Source: Amycolatopsis japonica
GTDB lineage: Bacteria > Actinomycetota > Actinomycetes > Mycobacteriales > Pseudonocardiaceae
Reading direction: 5' to 3'
Length of the DNA stretch: 64,000 nt
NCBI RefSeq assembly: GCF_000732925.1
Contig: NZ_CP008953.1
Span: 1,674,001-1,738,000, forward strand
Under the pieces are notes generated by a model that searched no databases, was not told the DNA's origin, and worked only from the letters and a program-made list of their open reading frames with translations. The translations under genes and the position numbers were made by a program. Positions 18,032 to 28,224 of the stretch are shown here, piece by piece. Numbering within the stretch: the stretch's first letter is position 1; each line of letters begins with the position of its first letter.

Positions 18032-19410
18032 GCACGGCGGTGACGACCCGCGGCTACCGGGCCCTCGCCGGGCTGGCCGCGCCGATCGCGGGAATCCAGC
18101 TGGCACAGGTCGCGCTCACCAGCGTCGACCTGGCCATGCTCGGGCTGCTCGGGGTGACCGCGGTGGCGGCGGGCGGGCTGGCGATCCTGCTCTACAACCA
18201 GATCCGCACCATGTGCGTCGGCATGGTCACCGGCGTCGGGAACCTCGTGGCGACGGCGGCCGGGGCCGGGGAACTCCGCACCGGCACCGGCGAACTCGAC
18301 GAGCGGGCGCGGGACGAGATCCGGTCGCTCCTGCGGTCGGCGCTGCTCGTCGCGACCCTGACCGCGGCGCTCGGCGCGGCCGTCCTTTGTGGACTGGCCG
18401 TCGCGCTGCCTTCGCTCGGCCAGAAACCGGAGATCGTTTCGCTCGCCGGTCCGATGATGTTCGCACTGGCCGGCGGGCTGTTCCCGATGGTGTGGCTGAA
18501 CGTGGTGCGCCAGTTCGCCGTCGGGTTGCGGCGGCCGGGTTCGCTCCTCGCCGTGACGCTGGTGTCGATCGCGGTCAACGCCGCCCTCAACGCCGCCTTC
18601 ATCTACGGCTGGGCGGGTCTGCCCGAGCTGGGCGTCGCCGGTATCGGCCTGGCGACGACCTTGGTCCAGTTCTTCACGCTCGCCGTGTTCGCCTCGGCCC
18701 TCCGGCGGGACCCGCTGTTGCGCCCCATGGTGTCGCTCGCGCTGTGGCGCGCGGATCGGGCGGTGGTCCGGCGCATCGTCCGGCACGGGACGCCGATCTG
18801 CTTCACCTACGGCTCGGAGGCGGCGATCACCTCGATCGCGACGATGCTGATGGGTGCGTTCGGCCCGGCGATGCTCGCCGCGTCGAACGTCGCGAACCAG
18901 CTCGCCTACATCGTCTACCAGGCCAACATCGGGCTGTCGCAAGGATCGTCCATTTTGGTCAGCCGCGCGGTCGCCCACGGTGACCGGGATCGCGCACCGG
19001 TGATCGCGCGCCAGGCGTTCACCCTCTCCTGGTCCTTGATGGCGGTGGTGAGCCTGGCGTACCTGCTGGTGCCGCAGGTGCTGCTGTGGCCGTTCCTGCA
19101 CGACGAGACCGACGCGGTGGTGCTCGGCACGGCGTCGACCCTGCTGGTGTTCGCCATCGCGCAGCAGTACAGCAAGGGAACGCAGAACATCCTCGTCGGC
19201 CTGCTGCGCGGGCTCGGTGACACCGTCTCCGGCCTCCGCTGCACGCTCGTGGGGTACTGGGCGGTGGGCGTGCCCGCGATGTTCTTGTGCGCCTACGTGT
19301 TCGCCTGGGGCGGCTGGGGGGTCTGGGCCGGGCTGTGTCTCGGCTTCGCGACGACCGCGGTCCTGCTCGGACGGAGTTTCGCCGGTCAGGGAGCCGGTTC
19401 TGCGCGATAG
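18028..19410 (+). CDS. MATE-family efflux transporter, probable metallophore exporter
   Basis: A 460-residue integral membrane protein with about twelve hydrophobic helices and the two-bundle symmetry of the MATE/MVF clan (start RGYRALAGLAAPIAGIQLAQ; second half opens near VVRRIVRHGTPICFTYG). It overlaps the preceding biosynthetic gene by ATGA, so it almost certainly exports the product of the operon. MATE pumps use proton or sodium gradients. It ends 25 bp inside the convergent tetratricopeptide gene. No uptake receptor, binding protein or ABC importer for the loaded chelator is found in the window. Confidence 0.88.
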   Translation: MSTAVTTRGYRALAGLAAPIAGIQLAQVALTSVDLAMLGLLGVTAVAAGGLAILLYNQIRTMCVGMVTGVGNLVATAAGAGELRTGTGELDERARDEIRSLLRSALLVATLTAALGAAVLCGLAVALPSLGQKPEIVSLAGPMMFALAGGLFPMVWLNVVRQFAVGLRRPGSLLAVTLVSIAVNAALNAAFIYGWAGLPELGVAGIGLATTLVQFFTLAVFASALRRDPLLRPMVSLALWRADRAVVRRIVRHGTPICFTYGSEAAITSIATMLMGAFGPAMLAASNVANQLAYIVYQANIGLSQGSSILVSRAVAHGDRDRAPVIARQAFTLSWSLMAVVSLAYLLVPQVLLWPFLHDETDAVVLGTASTLLVFAIAQQYSKGTQNILVGLLRGLGDTVSGLRCTLVGYWAVGVPAMFLCAYVFAWGGWGVWAGLCLGFATTAVLLGRSFAGQGAGSAR

Positions 19411-20327
19411 CGGTCGATCCGGGCGAGCAGGTCGCGGGAGGCGGGATCGGCGTCTCCGCGCAGAAGTGCCGCCAGCGGTGCGAGCCGGTCCTTGGTGCGG
19501 GTGGAACCGAGGCCCCGCGCGAGGTCCAGCGCCTCGTCGCCGGTGCGGACGGCTTCGCCGAAGTCGCCCTGGAGCGCGTGGTTCTGCGCGAGCATGATCA
19601 AGGTGAGCGCGAGGCTGCGGGACATCTCGGCGCCGTAGCCGTCGACGGCGTCGCGTAACCGCTCGATCGCTTCTTCGCTGTGCCGGGAGGCGACCGTCCT
19701 GGCCAATTCGGTCAGGACGGTCCCGCGCATCGCGGCCATGTCCGTGGCGCCGAAGAAGGCTTCCCACGGTCGTGGCGCCGCCCAGGTGCCCGCGTTCTCG
19801 AACTCGCACTCCGCCCGCGCCAGGCTCGTGAGGGCCGCGCGCTCGTCACCGGCCTTGGCCAGTGCCCACGCCTCGTTGATCGTCAGGATCGCCTGGGCCC
19901 GCAGGGAACCGGAGCGGTGGGCGGCGGCTTGGCCTTGCCGGAGATGGTCCAACCCGCCTTCGACGTCGTCATGATGCAACGCCAGCCTGCCGAGGCGGTA
20001 ACAGATGTTGGCCATGAGATTGTCGTTGCCCGCCGCGGCGGCGAGACCGAGCGCGCGGTCGAACCGGAGCCGTGCCGGAACGCGGCGGCCGATGTCGAAT
20101 TCCGTCCAGCCCAGCAGATTGTGCAGATCCGCGAGCACGGTCAGCAACCGTGACCGGAGTCCGCCGGGGACGGCGCCCCAAGTGAGCAGCAGGCTGACCG
20201 ACTTCACGACGTGCACCGCGTCGTGGGAAAAGGCGCCGCCCTGCCGATAGTCCAACGCGCGCAGAGTATCGACCGCGTTTTCGAGACATTCGACGTCGGC
20301 GATACCGATACGGCCGGTCGTTGTCAT
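19386..20327 (-). CDS. orphan tetratricopeptide-type regulator-like protein
   Basis: A 313-residue all-helical protein of tetratricopeptide repeats (for example NICYRLGRLALHHDDVEGGLDHL, then AWALAKAGDERAALTSLARAE, then LIMLAQNHALQGDFGEAVRTGDEAL). It resembles the C-terminal half of large actinobacterial XRE regulators but has no N-terminal helix-turn-helix: the sequence starts directly with the helical region at MTTTGRIGIADVECL. It may have lost its DNA-binding part or act as a protein-binding partner. It overlaps the MATE exporter gene by 25 bp at the 3' end and is divergent from furA. Confidence 0.7.
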   Translation of the reverse strand: MTTTGRIGIADVECLENAVDTLRALDYRQGGAFSHDAVHVVKSVSLLLTWGAVPGGLRSRLLTVLADLHNLLGWTEFDIGRRVPARLRFDRALGLAAAAGNDNLMANICYRLGRLALHHDDVEGGLDHLRQGQAAAHRSGSLRAQAILTINEAWALAKAGDERAALTSLARAECEFENAGTWAAPRPWEAFFGATDMAAMRGTVLTELARTVASRHSEEAIERLRDAVDGYGAEMSRSLALTLIMLAQNHALQGDFGEAVRTGDEALDLARGLGSTRTKDRLAPLAALLRGDADPASRDLLARIDRYRAEPAP

Positions 20328-20416
20328 GAACTCACCTCACGCAAGTCATGGCTCGTTCCACGGCTACCCGGTGTCAAGGCGTTCGAAACCGGCCTTCACT
20401 CCCCGGGGTTCTTGAT

Positions 20417-20444
20417 TTGACCCGTTCCAAAGACGCTCTTATCG
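20417..20444 (+). promoter_or_regulatory. furA-katG promoter with FurA-box-like sequence
   Basis: TTGACC (20417-20422) and TTATCG (20439-20444) make a plausible -35/-10 pair with 16-bp spacing. Between them TTCCAAAGA follows, so TTGAC-N3-TTCCA matches the conserved sequence before mycobacterial and Streptomyces furA genes that FurA binds. Transcription would begin at about 20450, at or next to the start codon, which points to a leaderless message. Confidence 0.55.
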
Positions 20445-20453
20445 TCCTTGGTG

Positions 20454-20876
20454 ATGTCCGACTTCGAGGCACAGCTGCGAGCGGTTTCGTTGCGCGTGAC
20501 GCGGCCTCGGCTGGCCGTGCTCGCGGCGCTGCGCGATCATCCGCACGTCGACACCGAAACGGTGATCGCGCTGGTGCGGGCCGATCTGCCGACGGTCTCG
20601 CACCAGGCGGTGTACGACGTGCTGCGGGCGCTCACCGAAACCGGTCTGATCCGGCGGATCCAGCCCGCCGGCGCGCTCGCCCGTTACGAGACCCGGGTGG
20701 GGGACAACCATCACCATGTCGTGTGCCGTTCCTGCGGTGCGATCGCGGACGTCGATTGCGCCGTCGGCCATGCCCCCTGTCTCACCGCTTCGGGCGATCA
20801 CGGGTTCGTGATCGACGAGGCGGAGGTCGTCTACTGGGGCCTGTGCCCCGGCTGTGCGGCCGAACCTGTCCAGTGA
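20454..20876 (+). CDS. furA: FurA-type redox/iron repressor of katG
   Basis: A 140-residue Fur-family repressor. Winged-helix region about 10-75 (LRVTRPRLAVLAAL, TVSHQAVYDVLRAL), then the metal-binding domain with HHHVVCRSCG (His86-88, Cys91, Cys94) and CPGC (Cys131, Cys134), both structural-zinc pairs. It is 27 bp upstream of katG on the same strand, the classical arrangement in which FurA represses itself and catalase-peroxidase until oxidised. ATG 20454 is used here; TTG 20448 and GTG 20451 are in frame and equally close to the predicted transcription start. Confidence 0.92.
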   Translation: MSDFEAQLRAVSLRVTRPRLAVLAALRDHPHVDTETVIALVRADLPTVSHQAVYDVLRALTETGLIRRIQPAGALARYETRVGDNHHHVVCRSCGAIADVDCAVGHAPCLTASGDHGFVIDEAEVVYWGLCPGCAAEPVQ

Positions 20877-20879
20877 TGA

Positions 20880-23138
<2,259 letters not shown>

Positions 23139-23156
23139 CGTCGGTCGGGTAGCCCG

Positions 23157-23211
23157 GTCCGTGAAGGCCTCCTTGAGGGACCCAGAGTCCCTCAAGGAGG
23201 CCTTCACGGAC
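23157..23211. repeat. 55-bp perfect hairpin between katG and ANTAR gene
   Basis: Arms of 25 bp (23157-23181 and 23187-23211), containing GTGAAGGCCTCCTTGAGG, pair perfectly around the loop CCAGA. It separates convergent katG and the GAF-ANTAR gene and could terminate both. An almost identical copy (one loop base differs) lies at 40206-40260. A lone half-arm, GGAGGCCTTCACG, follows at 23230-23242. Confidence 0.9.
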
Positions 23212-23246
23212 TTCGGACCAGTAAGAACAGGAGGCCTTCACGCGAG

Positions 23247-24029
23247 TCAAGGGGTGTCGAGTTCCGAATGCCGGCTGGCCAGGGTCTGGGCGACTTCGGC
23301 GAGTTTGACGTTGAGGTCCTGGGAGGTCCGGCGCAGCAGGTCGAAGGCCTCGTCGGCGGTCAGGCCGCGGCGTTGCATGAGGATCCCTTTCGCCTGCCCG
23401 ATGACGTCGCGCGATTCGACGGCCCGCCGGAGATGGCTCGCCTCCAGCTCCGCCCGGCTCACGGCGGTGGTGCTCGCCAGTGCGAGCGAGCCGTGCGTGG
23501 CCAGCAGGAGCGCGGAGTCCTGGGCCTGCGAATCGAGGGCGCCGGGGCGGCGGCTGTAGATGTTCAGCGCGCCGGGAACCCTGGGCGGGGTCGCGTCGGG
23601 CATCATCACGGTGGACAGGATCGCCGTGTAGCCGTGCCGCACGGCCGCCGCGGAGAAATCCGGCCACCGCTTCTCCGCCTTCAGATCCTCACTGCGGATG
23701 TAGCCGGGGCTTCCGCTGTCGGCCGCATCGACGCAGGGGCCCGTTCCGGCGCGATACTGCACCTCGTCGAGCTCCAGCGCCACCTCGCCGGTCGAAACCG
23801 GGGTGTGGAAGGTCCCGTCCGGGGCACGGAGGGTGACCGACACCAGATCCGCGCCGGGGACCACCCGATACGCGGCGGCGACGACCTGTTCGAGGACCTG
23901 GGCCGGTGTCGAGGCGGCCAAGAGCAGGCGCGTGAGTTCGACGAACTGGCCTGCCAACGGGCCCGCCGAGGTGTACTCGCCGGAACCGAATTCGTCCTTG
24001 TCGCGTTGCCACAGTCCTTCGTCCGCCAT
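23247..24029 (-). CDS. GAF-ANTAR domain RNA-binding antiterminator
   Basis: A 260-residue protein. A GAF sensor domain covers about 30-170 (LTRLLLAASTPAQVLEQVVAAA; DEVQYRAGTGPCVDA) and an ANTAR domain closes the protein (about 195-250: RDVIGQAKGILMQRRGLTAD, then EAFDLLRRTSQDLN). ANTAR domains bind paired RNA hexaloop hairpins and prevent termination; in actinobacteria these proteins are widespread stress regulators. The ligand sensed by the GAF domain is unknown. ATG 24029 was chosen at the beginning of the conserved sequence. It converges with katG across a large hairpin. Confidence 0.85.
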   Translation of the reverse strand: MADEGLWQRDKDEFGSGEYTSAGPLAGQFVELTRLLLAASTPAQVLEQVVAAAYRVVPGADLVSVTLRAPDGTFHTPVSTGEVALELDEVQYRAGTGPCVDAADSGSPGYIRSEDLKAEKRWPDFSAAAVRHGYTAILSTVMMPDATPPRVPGALNIYSRRPGALDSQAQDSALLLATHGSLALASTTAVSRAELEASHLRRAVESRDVIGQAKGILMQRRGLTADEAFDLLRRTSQDLNVKLAEVAQTLASRHSELDTP

Positions 24030-24106
24030 CAGCTGACCATCCCAGTCGGGGTTCGATGTCCTTCGCCGGTTACCCGGTGGCGCCGCGGGCCAACCAGTGG
24101 ATCGTC

Positions 24107-24490
24107 CTAAGTGGACGGTTCTACTCGCTTGCGAAGCAGGCAGAACACGTTTCCTTCGGGGTCGGCGAGCACGTGCCACGACTCCTCCCCGGTCTGTCCG
24201 ACGTCGGCGGGCCGGGCCCCGGCGGCGAGCAGCCGCTCCAGCTCCGCGTCCTGGTCGCGGTCGGTGGGGTTCACGTCGATGTGCAGGGGGAGTTTGCCCG
24301 GTTTCGGGTCGTCGCCGCGGCTCAGGATCAACGTCGGCTGCGGGCCGCCGAAACCGACGCCGGGCGGGCCGATCTCGATGTCTTCGCCGTCCTTGCCGAT
24401 CTCGACGTATCCGAGCACTTCGCACCAGAACGCCGCCATCCGGACAGGATCGGCGCAGTCGAGGATGAGTTCGGTGATACGGCAGGCCAT
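24107..24490 (-). CDS. VOC/glyoxalase-fold protein
   Basis: A 127-residue single-domain protein of the vicinal-oxygen-chelate superfamily: ITELILDCADPVRMAAFWCEVLGY at the N-terminus, LHIDVNPTDRDQDAELERLLAAGAR in the second half, and the C-terminal ADPEGNVFCLL with the usual metal-ligand Glu. These small proteins are often unassigned enzymes or antibiotic-binding proteins. No context clue narrows the substrate. It is divergent from the hemerythrin gene. Confidence 0.82.
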   Translation of the reverse strand: MACRITELILDCADPVRMAAFWCEVLGYVEIGKDGEDIEIGPPGVGFGGPQPTLILSRGDDPKPGKLPLHIDVNPTDRDQDAELERLLAAGARPADVGQTGEESWHVLADPEGNVFCLLRKRVEPST

Positions 24491-24571
24491 ACGGCCGAGG
24501 ATAGCCCGGTTGAATCCGCGCGGAGCGGGTATCCGGGTGCGTCGAGTTGATCCCGAACCGAGGAGGCGGAC

Positions 24572-25123
24572 GTGGCGGGCGACGTCGTGGACTTGATCAT
24601 GCAGGACCACCGCGAGGTGGAGCGGCTGTTCCATGAACTCGAGCGGCATCCCGAGAAACGGCCGCTGCTCGTCCCGGTGCTCTCGTCGCTGCTCACCGCG
24701 CACAGCCGCGCCGAGGAGGCCGAGGTGTACCCGGCCGCCAAGGGCGAGGCGGACGAGGCCGAAGACGTCGCGCACGGCCAGAAGGAACACGCCGAAGCCG
24801 AGCAGTTGCTCGCGAAGCTGAACGAAACCGAGCCCGAATCGAAGCAGTTCGAGAAAGTGCTGTCCGACCTCGTCGAGGCCGTCACACATCACGTGAAGGA
24901 AGAGGAATCCACCGTCCTGCCGAAGATGCGGCGCGAGCTGACCGAAGCCCGGCGACGCGAGCTGGGAAAGGCCTTCGTGAGCAGCAGGACTTCCCATCTC
25001 GGCGCCCGTCCCGGTGAGGCCACCAAACGGGAGTTGCTGACCCAGGCGCGCAACGCGGGCGTGACGGGTGCTTCGAAGATGGACAAGGACGAGATCGCGC
25101 GCGAGGTGGCCAAGTCTTCCTGA
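24572..25123 (+). CDS. hemerythrin HHE-domain protein with a Rho-N-like tail
   Basis: A 183-residue protein. The N-terminal four-helix HHE domain holds the expected di-iron ligands: LIMQDHREVERLFHELE, LTAHSRAEEAEVYP, HGQKEHAEAEQ, VTHHVKEEESTVLP. The last 35 residues, TKRELLTQARNAGVTGASKM then DKDEI, form a helix-extended-helix typical of the Rho N-terminal/SAP-like motif, a nucleic-acid-binding element. The same element ends the protein encoded at 26866-27198. Start is GTG 24572 with GAGGAGG upstream. Possible roles are oxygen or nitric-oxide sensing linked to DNA or RNA binding; this is inferred. Confidence 0.85.
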   Translation: MAGDVVDLIMQDHREVERLFHELERHPEKRPLLVPVLSSLLTAHSRAEEAEVYPAAKGEADEAEDVAHGQKEHAEAEQLLAKLNETEPESKQFEKVLSDLVEAVTHHVKEEESTVLPKMRRELTEARRRELGKAFVSSRTSHLGARPGEATKRELLTQARNAGVTGASKMDKDEIAREVAKSS

Positions 25124-25167
25124 TCGCGACGGTTGCGGACCGGACCGCCCCCTTCTACCGTCGATGG

Positions 25168-25512
25168 ATGGCGATCGACTCCGAAGCAGGGCAGGCCGCT
25201 CCTCTCGTCGTGGCCGAGGCGGCCCGCTCCGAAGACGCGATCACCGTCGAGGTGGCGGGTGACATCGACATTTCGACCAGTCCCCGGCTCCGCGCCGAGC
25301 TGTTCGAGTTGGTGGCGCACGGTCCCGGCACCGCGGTGGTCGACATGACCGGTGTCGGTTTCTGCGATTCGTCGGGGCTTTCCGTGCTGGTGCAACTGAA
25401 CCGGCAGTGCCAGGAGTCCGGGATCGACCTGAGTTTCGCGCCGTCCAAGGTCGTGCGCCGGGCCATCGAGCTCACCGGGCTCTTGCCGACGCTGAAAATG
25501 GCGGGCGACTAG
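25168..25512 (+). CDS. STAS-domain anti-sigma factor antagonist
   Basis: A 114-residue SpoIIAA/RsbV-like protein. VEVAGDIDISTSPRLR opens the domain (about 28-43) and GVGFCDSSGLSVLVQL (about 62-77) has the phosphorylatable serine in the DSSGLS motif. Such proteins release sigma factors of the SigB/SigF group when dephosphorylated. A SigF-type sigma factor is encoded 1.9 kb downstream, but no anti-sigma kinase is found nearby. Its stop codon overlaps the convergent decarboxylase stop; the shared bases are CTAG. Confidence 0.9.
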   Translation: MAIDSEAGQAAPLVVAEAARSEDAITVEVAGDIDISTSPRLRAELFELVAHGPGTAVVDMTGVGFCDSSGLSVLVQLNRQCQESGIDLSFAPSKVVRRAIELTGLLPTLKMAGD

Positions 25513-26854
25513 CCGACGACGCGGACGGTGCCCAGCTCGGGATCCGCGGCGTCGTAGATGAACATGCCCGTCCGCACGCCGGTGTGGAGATAATCGATGA
25601 TCGCCTCGGTGAACACCTCGCCGGGAGCGATCGCCGGAACCCCTGGTGGATAAGGACTGATCATCTCCGCGCTGACGCGTCCCTCGGCCTTGTCCAGTGG
25701 TACGTGCTCGGCCTCGGCGAAGAACGCGTCGCGTGGCAGCATCCGCGTTTCCAGCTTCAGATCCGCCCCGGAGGGCAGGTCGACCGGCGGGCGCCGCTCG
25801 AAGTCGTGGTCCGTCAGCCCGCGCAAACCGTGCAGCAGGGCGGAAACGGTGTCCTCGTCGTCGGCGTGGGTGATCTGTGCAGCGATCCGCCGGTGATCGG
25901 ACAACCCCACGTGCAGGTGGCGTTCGGCGAGATGATCCGCCGCCTGATAGCCGGTGATGCCGAGTTCGGCGACGTCGATCACGATTTTGAGGGGATCGTG
26001 TTCGAAGGCGAGCGGGTGGAACTCCTCCGCCAGCGCGTGGAGACCGGAGATGCCTTCGATCTCTTCGCGTGCCCGGGCCGCCAGCGTCAGCGCCTTGCCC
26101 AACAGTTCTTCGCCGTGCTCGACCATCTGCCTGCGCCAGCCGTCGAGGGAGGCGAACAGCAGGGCCCGCCGCCCATCTTGTGCGTGCTGGTGACGCACAG
26201 ATCGGCTTCCCCGTCCATCGCCCAGGTCGGCAGGTCGTCGTGGAACGGGTAGTGCGCGCCCCACGCCTCGTCGACGATCAGCGGCTTGTCCGCGTCGTGC
26301 AGGGCACGGGCGACGCCCCGGATGTCGGCGCAGGTACCGTAGTCGGTCGGTGTGATCAGCAGCATGCCTTTGACGTCGGGCGCCTCCGCCAGCGCCGCCT
26401 TGGTCTCTTCCGGACCGGGGGGATGCGCCACATGGTGCTCCTCGTCGTACCGGGGGCGCACCCAGACCGGATGCACCCCGCTGATCACCAGACCGGCGAC
26501 GACGGATTTGTGGGCGTTGCGGGACACCAGAAGCCGTTCGCCCGGGCCGGCGACGGCGAGCATGGCGCTCTTGACCGAAAGCGAACTCCCGCAGGTGGAG
26601 AAGAAGGTGTGCTCCGCGTCCACCGCGTCGGCCATCAGCTCCTGCGCCTGGCCGAGGATGCCGCGCGACATCCTGCGGTCGTCCAAACCGTTGAGGGTCA
26701 GCAGATCCGACGCGAACGCGTCGCGGCCGAGCAGGTCCAGTACACGGGAATCGGCGCCCCTGCCCTGTTTGTGACCCGGAGGGGTGAAGGCCAGCCCGCC
26801 CGCGCGGCGGTAGTCCTCGATGGCTTCCAGTACCGGTGCGCGCGAGTGGTCCAT
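25509..26854 (-). pseudogene. Orn/Lys/Arg decarboxylase, broken by one frameshift
   Basis: Two adjacent pieces in different frames together give a full fold-I PLP decarboxylase of about 445 residues. The first (from ATG 26854) contains FTPPGHKQGRG, the PLP contacts and the PLP-lysine motif STHKMG; the second resumes at ALLFASLDGWRRQ and runs to EVFTEAIIDYLHTGVRTGMF. Continuity breaks at about 26164-26176, in a GGCGGCGGGCCC run immediately after the PLP lysine. One missing base explains it. The product would make a polyamine precursor or cadaverine/agmatine. It may be a true pseudogene or a sequencing error. Confidence 0.8.
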
Positions 26855-26865
26855 CCTGCCTCCGA

Positions 26866-27198
26866 TCAGCGGCCGAGGGCGTTCTGCAGTTCCTTCTTGG
26901 TCATACTGGAACGGCCCTTGATGTTGCGCTTCTTGGCCTCGTTGTAGAGCTGGTCCTTGGTCGGCCCGCCGGGACCCTTCCGGTTGCCGGACCGTTGCCC
27001 GCCGCGCTTCTGCGGGGAGGTGTCCTTGGTCGAGCTCTTGCTCGCCGTTTTCGATTCACCCGATTGCGCGCGGTTCTTGTTGACCGTCCGCGCCGCGATC
27101 TCCTCGGCACGGCCGGTGCTCGCGCCGCGTTTCTTCTGCGACGACTTGATGTGCTCGTACTGACGTTCGCGTTTGTCGCTCCAGCTCTGTTCAGGCAC
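26866..27198 (-). CDS. small basic protein with Rho-N-like C-terminal motif
   Basis: A 110-residue, strongly basic protein. The N-terminus (MPEQSWSDKRERQYEHIKSS) resembles the ChaB/plasmid-stabilisation-like family of short actinobacterial proteins; the middle is a Lys/Ser/Gly-rich linker; the end, KDQLYNEAKKRNIKGRSSM then TKKELQNAL, is the same helix-extended-helix as in the hemerythrin protein at 24572. GTG 27198 follows AGGAGG. It sits 11 bp upstream of the decarboxylase start on the same strand. Probably nucleic-acid-binding and stress-related, like its neighbours; not proven. Confidence 0.7.
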   Translation of the reverse strand: MPEQSWSDKRERQYEHIKSSQKKRGASTGRAEEIAARTVNKNRAQSGESKTASKSSTKDTSPQKRGGQRSGNRKGPGGPTKDQLYNEAKKRNIKGRSSMTKKELQNALGR

Positions 27199-27381
27199 GG
27201 CTCCTCCTTCGTCGTGACCTGCGGATACCCCTTCCGCTCGCCGGTGAATCGGAAGATCACCCGTCCAGGTCAGCGTGGCCCGGCCCGGCGGCCGATGTTT
27301 GCCCTGCCCGCTTCCCGGGTATCAGCTCGATAACGCACGTACGGACGTATGTCAGTCCACAAGGGACGGAGGTTAACTTCG

Positions 27382-28224
27382 ATGAGCGCCCCGCTCCTCA
27401 TGGAAGACGTCGACCGGCCCGTCTCACGGGAGCCGATGCCGCCCGCTCCTCGGGACCGCCGAACGCGGCGGAAGGACGACTACTCGCATTGCCGCCCCTG
27501 GTTCGACGAAATGGCCGCACTGCCCGATGGCCACCCGGACCGGCGGCGCCTGCGGGAACGCCTGATCCTCGAACTGCTGCCGATCGCCGAGCACATCGCC
27601 GTTCGGTTCAGTGGACGCGGCCAGCCGAGGGAAGACCTGATCCAGGTGGCGCGGATCGGGCTGATGAAGGCCGTGGACCGGTTCGATCCCGCACAGGGCG
27701 GGGAATTCCTGGCGTACGCGGTGCCCACGGTGATGGGCGAGGTGCGGCGGTTCTTCCGCGACACCGGCTGGGCGGTGCACGTCCCGCGCGGGATGCAGGA
27801 ACTGCGCACCCGGCTCACGCGGGCGACCACGGAACTGACCCAGACCCTCGGCCGCGCGCCGACCCCGTCCGAGCTCGCCGGGCATCTCGACGTGGACGTC
27901 GACACCGTCCGTGACGGCCTGCTCGCCGCGAACAGCTACCAGACCTCGTCCCTCGACCGGCCGGTCAACGATGGCGAGGGCTCGCTTCCCCTGTCCGATG
28001 TGATGGGGGAACTGGATTCCCGGTTCGAGCACATCGAGGACCGGCACACCGTGGTCCCGCTGCTCCGGCGGCTGCCGGAGCGGGAGCGGGCGATCGTCAC
28101 GATGCGGTTCTTCGACGGGATGACCCAATCCCAGATCGCCGAACGTATCGGGATCTCGCAGATGCACGTTTCCCGCCTGCTCGCGAAGATCCTGCAGGAT
28201 CTGCGCGGCAGTCTCAGCGGCTGA
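27382..28224 (+). CDS. SigB/SigF-type RNA polymerase sigma factor
   Basis: A 280-residue group-3 sigma factor. Region 2 includes IQVARIGLMKAVDRFDP and the core-binding FLAYAVPTVMGEVRRFFRD (about 75-130); region 3 follows (APTPSELAGHLDV); region 4 has LPERERAIVTMRFFDGMTQS and the recognition helix QMHVSRLLAKIL (about 215-275). ATG 27382 has GGAGG 10 bp upstream, whereas the earlier in-frame ATG 27349 has none. Such sigma factors respond to general stress and are held by an RsbW-type anti-sigma factor; the STAS protein at 25168 is a candidate antagonist. Its end overlaps the convergent racemase-like gene by 11 bp. Confidence 0.9.
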   Translation: MSAPLLMEDVDRPVSREPMPPAPRDRRTRRKDDYSHCRPWFDEMAALPDGHPDRRRLRERLILELLPIAEHIAVRFSGRGQPREDLIQVARIGLMKAVDRFDPAQGGEFLAYAVPTVMGEVRRFFRDTGWAVHVPRGMQELRTRLTRATTELTQTLGRAPTPSELAGHLDVDVDTVRDGLLAANSYQTSSLDRPVNDGEGSLPLSDVMGELDSRFEHIEDRHTVVPLLRRLPERERAIVTMRFFDGMTQSQIAERIGISQMHVSRLLAKILQDLRGSLSG

